A stretch of 7,072 nt of DNA from Globobulimina sp. (taxonomy: Eukaryota; Foraminifera; Rotaliida): contig PIVH01000203.1 of the NCBI GenBank assembly GCA_003354225.1, positions 1 to 7,072 of the forward strand. The letters are read 5' to 3'. Below the pieces are notes generated by a model. The model was not told the origin of the DNA and did no database searches. It saw only the letters and a list, made by a program, of their open reading frames with translations. Below, one piece after another: positions 1-6,593 of this stretch. A program made the position numbers and the translations under genes. Position 1 is the first letter of the stretch. Every line of letters starts with the position of its first letter.

Positions 1-1469
1 GCAAATGAGTGAGAAAATAAATATATCGCGGTATTCGTTGGATGGGTAACATTAAAAAGCTCGACAAAGGTTTCATTTCCTTCCTCTTACTTTTTAAAAA
101 TTCATCTAACTTTGCATTGCCATGAAACATACAGCCAAATAACGAACAAATGGTTTGATAATCTTTAATGTATTCAATATTGATATCAATAAACGTTTTC
201 TTGTTTTCATCAATATAATCTTTAAACACATTTACTGCACTTTTTTCTTCGGTATTCTCATCACTAAAATATTCAAAATGACATAACAAATCTTTATGGA
301 ACTCTAACATGTTTGGTAACGATGATCGGATCTGTTTATAATATTTTTTATCAATATATTTGTTATCAAACATTGGTTGCAATAGTTCATCCAACAATGT
401 TTGTAAAGCCTGACAATATGTTTCTTCTGAGGTCACGATTTCCTGTTCTATATATTTCCTTTTTTTGTTTCTTTCTTTCATTTCAGACTTATCGTTGTTT
501 GCAATTAAAAAAGCTGCTCTTGCGGCTCTTCGTGGCGTATTCTCCGTACTCTCTGCATCCAATTTGTCCCGAATTTCATTGATATCGTTTGGATTTGTAA
601 CAGTATGCATTGCATTCAAAATTTCGTTTCTATTATATCCAAATATTTTTAACTGAGCAATGATATCTTCATCACATTCTTTCTCATCTATTATCTCATA
701 AATCTAAATATGAATATATTATATATATATAAGTTGCAATTAGTTACATTATATATAATATGTTATAAACCTTATTAAAATCATCAGCGGTGTCAGTGTC
801 AGTATCCGTATCATTTTCTTCATCACTAAAGTCAGGAAGTAGCTGTGAGTCGATTGTCAATGATCGGATCCTGAAATTATGAAAATTGTCACTTGTAATA
901 GCAAGTTGCATCTTTCTCTTTGACATTTTTCTCTTTCTTGTGTGTTTTTTAATACGTTTATTGAAATTATCCTCAACATCAACATCATCATCACTTGGAT
1001 CAGAATCGCTGTCATACATTTTAAATGCATTTGTGTCACTAATTTCACTCTCATACGTTGTCGTAATTGATAAGCCACGCGTTTTTCGTGTGTTATTTAG
1101 TTTGTTTTTACGCGCAAACTTTTGGAGCGAAGCGATGACATTTCTAATTTTAAAAACCCATATTTGTCGATCTAATTCAGAAAAAGCTTTAAAAGAACGT
1201 GACTGTGAAATGGTTTCATCAATTAAATAGAATTTTTCCTTGATTTTGTCGTGTGTTTCTATGCGATATTCATGCATTGATAAATCAAATGTTTCCGTTG
1301 GTGTCTCATGAGCTTTTTTGCCAAATTGAATGTTTTTATAACATAATAATTTAGCTCCTTTCAATTGCATAAATCGTTTATGATATTGTTTGATATGCTT
1401 TGATTTTTTAAGTATCCAACCTTCCTTTTTCACATTATCATGATGACTGTATGCAATGTACGGTCTCAT
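1..1469 (-). CDS. RhoGEF paralogue B, PH-linker-UBA-DH (partial, two exons, runs off left edge)
   Basis: Probable guanine-nucleotide exchange factor for Rho-family GTPases. Exon 1 is 1469-771 (233 codons) and exon 2 is 703-1 (234 codons plus one base), joined in phase 0 across a 67-bp intron. Residues about 15-115 form a PH domain: GWILKKSKHIK opens strand 1, FYLIDET lies mid-domain, and W104 fits the invariant Trp of the C-terminal helix. A basic/acidic linker follows, ending in a DTDTDTDT run. Exon 2 opens with a UBA-like three-helix segment (about 244-283; QLKIFGYNRNEILNAM), then a DH domain from about 317. Its CR3 helix reads LPIQRIPRYIYFLTHL, close to the family's PVQRxPRY core. The last part of DH and any second PH domain lie outside the window. 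Exon 2 was found by translation and by residue-for-residue similarity to neighbour A. The start is the first ATG after an A/C-rich leader. No disabling change is visible. Domain calls are from motif recognition only. Confidence 0.88.
704..770 (-). other. Spliceosomal intron of RhoGEF B (67 bp, phase 0)
   Basis: On the minus strand the exon ends AATAAG, followed by donor GTTTAT. A branch-like GTAACTAAT sits about 35 nt before the acceptor ATATTTAG. The body is strongly AT-rich with TATA runs. Removing it joins an acidic linker to a frame that matches paralogue A through the UBA and DH domains. Reading through adds eight residues and then a stop. The splice is inferred, but the matching frame makes it strong. 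Confidence 0.87.
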
Positions 1470-1546
1470 TGTGTGTTGCTGTTGTTTTCTTCTTTGAGTG
1501 AACGAGCGGATGAAAAAAAAAAACTATTTATACTATTTACAGTTGA
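1470..1546 (-). promoter_or_regulatory. 77-bp A-B spacer: 3' end of A and promoter of B
   Basis: This is the whole gap between the stop of RhoGEF A and the ATG of RhoGEF B. On the minus strand it holds a perfect TATA-box match, TATAAATA (plus 1525-1532), 56 nt before the B start. An 11-base T run follows (plus-strand A run 1513-1523), then a purine/C-rich leader into the ATG. If the TATA is used, the 5' UTR would be about 25-30 nt. No AATAAA polyadenylation signal for A is seen. TATA use is inferred. Confidence 0.45.
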
Positions 1547-3562
1547 TTAATCATATAACAATGCTTGCCGTCCCAATTCCTTTTTCAATGATCCTAATGT
1601 ATTATTTCTTTCTCTTAACTCATCACTCATTATTTGCACTCTCCACTTTCCGATTAATTTCTTAAATTTATTTATTGTTTTCATATCTTGCCCAATATAA
1701 ACAGCACTGCCACAGCCAGTTGATACTAATGTAAATTCTGGCAATATATCGCGTCCCTTCTTATTTTTATCAACTATTTCAATCTTAACATCCAATGAAC
1801 AAACTTGCAAAATATGTTTAACGTTCCATTTTTCATTGGCAATAACAATGATATCATTAAATAAGAAAAATAAGCGTTGATGTTTTATAGATTTTTTTAT
1901 AAAAATAAATTGTTGAATAAATCTTCTTTCTGCTCTAACAATTGGTTGTTTTAATCCATTTAAACCTTGTTGAATCTGCAAACATTGGGCTAAATTCTCA
2001 ATATTCTCCTTCCGTTCATTTATTTGATTTGTTATTCCTTTCATCATTTCAATTGCATCATTTATATCTGCAGAATCATTACTTTTTTCATCCACATCCA
2101 TTGCTATACTCTGCTTCAAATGTTTTAATAAATATATATATCGCGGTATGCGTTGAACCGGCAATATCAACAAACTCGACAAAGGCTTCATTTCTCTTCT
2201 TTTCTCTTTTAAAAATTCATCCAATTTCACATTACCATGAAAAGTAAAACCAAACAGATTACAAATACGTTGATAATCACATATATATTTAATATTTATG
2301 TCAATAAATTGTTGTTTGTTTTGCATTATATATTCATTAAAGACATTAATCACTGTTTTGTAATTCCCGCTATTTTTATTTTTATTAAACACTTCGTTCA
2401 TTTCTTTTAAAAAACTTCGATGAAATTCAAATATTTTTGGTAGTGATGATCGAATTTGGTGATAATATTTTTTATCCACAAAATTATTATCAAATATTGG
2501 TTGTATTAATTCATTTAACAAAGTATCGACACCTTCAAAATATGTCTGTTCTGTGCCAATTATTTGTTGTTGGATAAATATTGTATTTGTATTAATATTA
2601 GTAAAGTTACAATTGTTTGTAATTTGTTCATCCAATTTATCTGTAATCTCATTGATATTTTTTGAATCAATCACATTTTGCATAGCATTCATAATATCCT
2701 TTCTGTCATAACCAAACACTATCAATTGCTCAATAATTGCATCATCGTCAACTTCATCTTCATCTTCTTCTTCACTTTGATCATCGGCAAAATCTTCATT
2801 TTCTTCAAGCAAAGGATTTAATTTTGATTCATCATCATCAGATTCGTCAGATTCATCGCTAAAATCAGGTATATCAGCATCGATTGACAAGGGTTCAACG
2901 CGAAAATTTTGAAAACTGTCCAGAGTGATTTGAATATGTTGCTTACGTTTTGATATTCGTCTTTTTCTTGTTTGTATATTTTGTCGATTTTGTAAAATAG
3001 AAACATGTACAATATCCTCATGCTCATTAAAATCATTATCACTTTGTTCGGATTCACTGTCATGTAAATCTTGAATACTTTTGCTTGCAATTTCGCTCTC
3101 AAATGTGGCAGTCGCTGAGAGTGACAAACCAATTGCACGTGTTTTCGGACCTGGAGCTTTATCACTAATTTTCAAATAAAGTGTATCGAATGATATTTCT
3201 CGTGAAATTGTGATACTATCAGTTATTTTATAAACCCATTCATTACGATCCAATTCCGAAAATGCTTTGAATGTTCGTGAATTTCTCATTGTTTCATCAA
3301 TTAAATAGAATTTTTGTTTTACTGTGTTATGTTTGTCAACGCGGTATCTATGAAGCGCCAAATCAAATACTTCTGTTGGTGATTCCTTTGTTTCTCTGAA
3401 TTTTTTTGTTTTATAACAAAATAGTTTGTAGCCTTGTAATGACATCCATCGTTTACGATAATTTTTGATGTGTTTAGATTTCTTTAATATCCACCCTGTT
3501 TTCAGTATTTGGTCTTTAAAACTTGCTTGTTTTGAGTAATTTGAGCTGTTACAGTTTGCCAT
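1547..3562 (-). CDS. RhoGEF A: PH-linker-UBA-DH-PH protein, 671 aa
   Basis: Probable exchange factor loading GTP onto a Rho/Rac/Cdc42-type GTPase at a membrane. Order: PH1 at about 19-116, with a basic strand (KSKHIKNYRKRW) that could bind phosphoinositides and helix Trp W109; a linker with a basic patch TRKRRISKRK (198-207) and an acidic stretch (233-274); a UBA-like domain at about 275-312 (QLIVFGYDRKDIMNAM, with FGY at the usual MGF/Y loop); a DH domain at about 328-525, whose CR1 has E338..Y341..L348 and ELIQP and whose CR3 is LPVQRIPRYIYLLKHL; and PH2 at about 536-643 with W640. A DH of about 200 residues followed directly by PH is the classic Dbl arrangement. The N-terminal PH and the UBA are additions. 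The frame is uninterrupted and intronless. An in-frame TAA 18 nt upstream supports the start, and the stop is TAA. It is the tandem paralogue of the gene to its left. The GTPase target cannot be told from sequence. Confidence 0.93.
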   Translation of the reverse strand: MANCNSSNYSKQASFKDQILKTGWILKKSKHIKNYRKRWMSLQGYKLFCYKTKKFRETKESPTEVFDLALHRYRVDKHNTVKQKFYLIDETMRNSRTFKAFSELDRNEWVYKITDSITISREISFDTLYLKISDKAPGPKTRAIGLSLSATATFESEIASKSIQDLHDSESEQSDNDFNEHEDIVHVSILQNRQNIQTRKRRISKRKQHIQITLDSFQNFRVEPLSIDADIPDFSDESDESDDDESKLNPLLEENEDFADDQSEEEDEDEVDDDAIIEQLIVFGYDRKDIMNAMQNVIDSKNINEITDKLDEQITNNCNFTNINTNTIFIQQQIIGTEQTYFEGVDTLLNELIQPIFDNNFVDKKYYHQIRSSLPKIFEFHRSFLKEMNEVFNKNKNSGNYKTVINVFNEYIMQNKQQFIDINIKYICDYQRICNLFGFTFHGNVKLDEFLKEKRREMKPLSSLLILPVQRIPRYIYLLKHLKQSIAMDVDEKSNDSADINDAIEMMKGITNQINERKENIENLAQCLQIQQGLNGLKQPIVRAERRFIQQFIFIKKSIKHQRLFFLFNDIIVIANEKWNVKHILQVCSLDVKIEIVDKNKKGRDILPEFTLVSTGCGSAVYIGQDMKTINKFKKLIGKWRVQIMSDELRERNNTLGSLKKELGRQALLYD
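2745..2866 (-). repeat. Acidic GAT/GAA-rich low-complexity coding tract
   Basis: Within RhoGEF A the codons GAT and GAA dominate, giving runs such as SDESDESDDDES and DQSEEEDEDEVDDD just before the UBA domain. Paralogue B has a shorter equivalent (DEENDTDTDTDT). It probably forms a flexible charged spacer prone to length variation. No folded domain is expected here. Confidence 0.7.
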
Positions 3563-3715
3563 CTTACAAAGTGTTATTTAATATTATTATTTTTTTCTTA
3601 AAAACTTGTATAGTTTTGATAAAAACTGATCAAAAACTTGCACTTAAATACATTTACTGCATGATCAATTGATCTGTATCTGTATCTGCGAATAGATGCC
3701 GCATAAGTGGCAATA
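3563..3715 (-). promoter_or_regulatory. 153-bp spacer: kinase 3' end and upstream region of RhoGEF A
   Basis: AT-rich and non-coding. It holds a perfect 12-bp palindrome GATCAATTGATC (3663-3674), a doubled GTATCT next to it, and a 9-bp direct repeat AAAAACTTG (3600-3608 and 3632-3640). Between those copies lies an imperfect inverted repeat (AGTTTTGAT against ATCAAAAACT). There is no strict TATA box or AATAAA. It must contain the promoter of RhoGEF A by position, but which bases matter is unknown. Confidence 0.4.
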
Positions 3716-5157
3716 TTAACAACTTGCTGCTTCTTGATTGTCATTTGTTTTATTGAATTGTCCAACATCATCGGGTCTTTTCTCTTTTCTTGTATGTTTA
3801 ACATGATGTTCCTCAAATGTTGGCATCTCTGATTTTTTACACATTGCCGGTAATTCACCCGTAAAAAAAGGATGTAACAATGCGTTGGCTGCAGTTATCC
3901 TTTTGTTTGGGTCGTAAATCAATAATTTTTTCAATAAATCAACTGTTTGTTCCGTAAATATCCTTTCTTCTTCGAGTTCTTTCTTTTCCTCCTCATTATT
4001 ATTAATGTTATTTTCTTTCATTTCCATTTCCATTTCCATTTCCATTCCAATATCATCATCGTTTGTTCCTTGAGTCTCAGGTTTATGTTTTCCATTCATT
4101 TCAATATCCTTTAAATTGGTAGGAAATCTATCATTAATTTTCCGTTTGTACAGCCGCCATGAAAACTTATTTGGTCCATGCGGTAAATTTGGATATTCCT
4201 TCCATTGGCCCTCTGTTGGTGTCCCTAATAAAGCAAATATCTTATTTATATTATTGAGAGTTAAGAGCACAGCGCAAGGATTTATCAATAATACAATTAA
4301 AACTTAACAAGATTAATCTGAGCAAACTCACCATCGCCAGGGAACAGTACATTGCCAGTCAATAACTCAGCCAATATGCAACCAGTGGACCAAAGATCAA
4401 TCGGTGTATTGTATGTATTGGCAGCTAATAATAGTTCGGGTGCGCGATACCATAAAGTAACCACATAATTTGTATATTGCGCGGTGGCCAAATGTGAAGA
4501 ATTAGATTCAAACTGCCGCGCCATGCCAAAATCACATATTTTTACAATGCCATTATTTGATAGCAATAAATTGGATGTTTTTAAATCTCGATGCAAAATA
4601 AACATCGAATGCAGATAATTTATTCCATCCAATAATTGATACATTAAACATTTGCATTCATTCAAGGGCCAGTACCATTTATTTGTTTTATTTGTTTTAT
4701 TATTGTTGTGCATAATGGATTGAATATCATTTGCTGCATAGTCCATAACCATAAATATGTCAACAAAATCTTTATCAATTACAACCTCTCGGACTGAGAT
4801 TATATTTTCATGATTTAGGTGCGATAAAATGTTTATTTCACGCAATGATGATTGCGGGAAACCACTTCGCGTTTTATGAACTTTAATTTTTTTTAATGCA
4901 ACAATGTCACCGGTTATAATACATTTTGCTCGATGTACCACACCATACACACCCTCTGATATCACATTTAAATACTTGTACGATTTAGACACAATACGAC
5001 ATCCATTACGGCCAATGTCCACACGATTTGTTCCAATCCATTCTTGTTTTTCTTCAATAGTCTTAATTTGTGGGCTAAAGTCACCAATTTGTGGGCTAAA
5101 GCCATCAATATTATTATTACCATTGCTTAACATTGGACTGTCTTCAACTTGAGTCAT
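3716..5157 (-). CDS. CDK11-like: CDK10/CDK11-like cyclin-dependent kinase (two exons, 457 aa)
   Basis: Serine/threonine kinase of the CDK10/11 (PITSLRE) group, which in animals and plants works with cyclin L or M in transcription and RNA processing. Exon 1 is 5157-4309 (283 codons) and exon 2 is 4240-3716 (174 codons plus TAA). Landmarks: Gly-rich loop SEGVYGVV (68-75), lacking the first Gly as CDK11 also does; catalytic K89; C-helix PQSSLRE with E107, in place of PITSLRE; HRDLKTSNLLL (D191, K193, N196); DFG at 209-211 as DFGMAR; T229 aligned with the CDK11 T-loop Thr; VVTLWYRAPE (232-241); GTPTEGQW after the splice; DPNKR near 393-397. The tail SEMPTF matches the CDK10/11 ending. A roughly 50-residue acidic insert lies at about 325-376. 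The N-terminus carries a duplicated FSPQI unit. An in-frame TAA 12 nt upstream fixes the start. All catalytic residues are present, so it should be active. CDK10 versus CDK11 is undecided, with the HRDLKTSN and SEGVYG motifs leaning to CDK11. Confidence 0.92.
4021..4046 (-). repeat. Hexanucleotide microsatellite (TTTCCA)4 inside the kinase gene
   Basis: Four perfect TTTCCA units plus a partial one on the plus strand encode an alternating Met-Glu run in the kinase C-lobe insert. The unit length keeps the frame, so copy number could vary between strains without breaking the gene. An N/E/K-rich stretch follows it in the protein. Confidence 0.85.
4241..4308 (-). other. Spliceosomal intron of the CDK gene (68 bp, phase 0)
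   Basis: On the minus strand the donor is CTT|GTTAAG, the branch-like element is CTTAACT about 22 nt before the acceptor, and the acceptor is AAATAAG. Joining gives AQINL-IFALLGTP, which aligns without gaps to the DQINKVFKDLGTP region of human CDK11. That alignment decides this donor over an upstream GTGAGT. Reading through adds VKF and a stop, which would remove much of the C-lobe. Confidence 0.85.
5065..5106 (-). repeat. 21-bp tandem duplication in kinase N-terminus
   Basis: Two consecutive 21-bp units (5065-5085 and 5086-5106) share an identical AATTTGTGGGCTAAAG core. They encode GFSPQIG and DFSPQIK, duplicating an SP motif ahead of the kinase domain. The near identity of the copies at DNA level suggests a recent duplication. 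Confidence 0.85.
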
Positions 5158-5225
5158 GAGGAGGTATTTTTATCTAACGAATTAATTTGACTACCTTAAA
5201 CTAAGAAACTCCGCTAAAGACTGGA
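5158..5225. promoter_or_regulatory. 68-bp divergent promoter between kinase and coiled-coil gene
   Basis: Only 68 bp separate the two outward-facing start codons, so both genes must be driven from this space or from inside each other's coding sequence. Both starts are backed by in-frame TAA codons (5170-5172 for the kinase, 5202-5204 for the plus-strand gene). An A-rich GATAAAAATA lies just upstream of the kinase ATG, but no strict TATA box is present. Shared control is inferred. Confidence 0.5.
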
Positions 5226-6248
5226 ATGAATACAGAGAAGCCTCTTGAACTAAGTGGTAAAATGATATCAACCGGCTATGAAAAACCAATCATAGCAAAT
5301 ATATCATTGACAGATGTTCATTGTGATAATAAACAACTTCATTTTCGAGCAAGATCTTTTTTAGAAGGAAGGACGCCCGAAGAACAAAAAGAAATTGCAG
5401 CCGATATGTTTAGTCAAATGAAACAATTACAAGCGCACAATGAAGTAATGGGATATAACGGATTTAGTGAATTATTACAACGGCATGACTCAGATATGAA
5501 TATAACAGGGAATCATAATAATTATGACAGTGACAGTACTTACAGTGATTCGACGACTGTTATTAATAATATACAGAAAACCAGAAATGAAAACAGTCAA
5601 AAAGTGATATTGTCAGAAACACAACCATTAAGAAGCAAACTTGAAACAATTTCTATGTCCATTGATAAAATGCAGCAAGACTTAGAGAGTGGGAATGCAC
5701 AGCAATTGAATCAAAGTTTAACGAGGATTCAAGAGCAAATAGAAGATGCTGAACATGCTATTGACTCGCATGTCGATGTTACGTTTTTAAAATATATTCA
5801 AGAAATTAAAATTAATAAAGAAAAAATAAAAAATATGGCAAAACAGAGGGAAGAAAATGAAAAGCAATACCAAATTAATAAAGATAAAGAACAGAAAAAT
5901 ATTATCCAAATGCAAAGATTACGAATTGAACAATTAATCCGTGCACAATCACCACGATCGACAATTGGAGCAGTTATTGATAATGATATTCATTCCAGCA
6001 TTAATACGGAGGATGATGATGATATTTATACTATGCAAACTATGGCTATGCAATATAGCCCAATTAGCCCAATAACTCCAATTAGCCCAATTGGCTATGG
6101 TTTAAGTGAAGGACTACAGAGACAACAGCCATTACTGAGTGATAATGCTATTAAAATTATTGGAGGTTTTGCCATTATGCTATCTGGCATTTGGACAGTT
6201 AGTAAATATATAGATGGCGGAGGTAGAGGACCAAGGTTTAAATACTAA
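5226..6248 (+). CDS. Coiled-coil protein with C-terminal membrane segment and SPI array, function unknown
   Basis: I do not recognise the family. The 340-aa protein has a predicted helical N-terminal part (about 38-86, including RARSFLEG and EEQKEIAADMFSQMK), a Ser/Asp/Asn-rich linker (88-130), and strong coiled-coil character at about 136-180 and 190-240. The second coil is rich in K, E and Q. An acidic patch EDDDD (262-266) follows, then a perfect array SPISPITPISPI (278-289). Residues about 309-328 are hydrophobic (IIGGFAIMLSGIW), with a short Gly/Arg tail GGGRGPRFKY. There is no N-terminal signal peptide, so it may be a tail-anchored protein with its coils facing the cytosol, the general plan of organelle adaptors and tethers. 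That role is inference. An upstream in-frame TAA supports the ATG used; a second ATG at codon 13 is possible. No intron is needed. It is divergent from the kinase gene. Confidence 0.85.
   Translation: MNTEKPLELSGKMISTGYEKPIIANISLTDVHCDNKQLHFRARSFLEGRTPEEQKEIAADMFSQMKQLQAHNEVMGYNGFSELLQRHDSDMNITGNHNNYDSDSTYSDSTTVINNIQKTRNENSQKVILSETQPLRSKLETISMSIDKMQQDLESGNAQQLNQSLTRIQEQIEDAEHAIDSHVDVTFLKYIQEIKINKEKIKNMAKQREENEKQYQINKDKEQKNIIQMQRLRIEQLIRAQSPRSTIGAVIDNDIHSSINTEDDDDIYTMQTMAMQYSPISPITPISPIGYGLSEGLQRQQPLLSDNAIKIIGGFAIMLSGIWTVSKYIDGGGRGPRFKY
6057..6092 (+). repeat. Four 9-bp tandem units encoding [S/T]-P-I
   Basis: The units AGCCCAATT, AGCCCAATA, ACTCCAATT and AGCCCAATT run without gaps. They give S278, S281, T284 and S287, each followed by Pro. 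Each is a minimal proline-directed kinase site. The near identity at DNA level points to recent tandem expansion. Confidence 0.88.
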
Positions 6249-6477
6249 CAACATGCTTTATTATGTTATTTTTATTGTATATGTTATATATAATCCAATG
6301 TTTTTTTATTTTATTTTGTAGTGTGACTTGGTTTTATATTGTATGCGCTCACGCATTGATTTGTGAATTGTGATTAATATTAAAAACTCATATTCTATTT
6401 AGAAATATTTGTCTGTTAACTCGGTTTGTATACACATCACTTTCCATAATTACTTTAGAATAGGACGTAGAAAACAT

Positions 6478-6496
6478 TTCGTTTTTAAAAAACGAA
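6478..6496. repeat. 19-bp palindrome TTCGTTTTT-A-AAAAACGAA
   Basis: Nine-base arms are perfect reverse complements around a single A. As RNA it could not form a hairpin with so short a loop unless inner pairs open. As DNA it is a dyad. It lies in the convergent intergenic gap. Its role is unknown, and chance is possible in AT-rich DNA. Confidence 0.6.
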
Positions 6497-6541
6497 CCAC
6501 TTACAACTATAATTTATTAGGTACTCGATCATTATTAATCA

Positions 6542-6557
6542 TCATCAATTTTGATGA
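6542..6557. repeat. 16-bp palindrome TCATCAA-TT-TTGATGA
   Basis: Seven-base arms are perfect reverse complements around TT. It lies about 45 bp downstream of the first palindrome and about 37 bp beyond the stop of the minus-strand gene. It could be a dyad binding site or part of a 3' UTR fold. No function is assigned. Confidence 0.5.
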
Positions 6558-6593
6558 AACGAAAACAAGTTTATCATCTTGAATTGATAACGA

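Larger units (their letters stand above)
6249..6593. other. 345-bp AT-rich gap between convergent genes
   Basis: I see no credible coding frame, tRNA or other RNA gene here. It should hold the 3' UTRs of the coiled-coil gene and of the minus-strand gene at the right. It has T-rich runs near 6300-6318, a GC-rich 5-bp hairpin ATGCG-CTCA-CGCAT (6343-6356) and two palindromes (6478-6496 and 6542-6557). No AATAAA is seen just after 6248, so poly(A) sites cannot be placed. Confidence 0.5.

Noticed and set aside
313-656. Plus-strand open frames of 89 and 63 aa
   Set aside because: They lie antisense to exon 2 of RhoGEF B, whose minus-strand frame encodes UBA and DH. The plus-strand products are Phe/Ser-rich shadows with no domain.
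744-770. RhoGEF B as a pseudogene or short PH-only protein ending at 744
   Set aside because: The stop lies inside a well-formed 67-bp intron, and the frame beyond it matches gene A with no disruption.
857-1230. Overlapping frames of 73 aa (minus) and 114 aa (plus)
   Set aside because: Both overlap exon 1 of RhoGEF B in other frames. Their hydrophobic or Met-rich composition comes from the real acidic/basic coding sequence.
1942-3165. Plus-strand 101-aa frame and minus-strand 115-aa frame inside RhoGEF A
   Set aside because: Out-of-frame shadows of the continuous 671-aa gene.
3598-3858. Minus-strand 86-aa frame at the kinase 3' end
   Set aside because: It overlaps the conserved kinase tail in another frame and extends into AT-rich spacer, with no recognisable features.
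4116-5152. Plus-strand frames of 63 and 82 aa opposite the kinase
   Set aside because: They are antisense to conserved kinase motifs. The apparent repeat LICGLKSPICGLKP is just the reverse of the 21-bp duplication.
6249-6593. A tRNA, snRNA or small coding gene in the long gap
   Set aside because: No tRNA A/B-box pair or cloverleaf was found, and no frame with protein-like composition. Short hairpins are common in AT-rich DNA.
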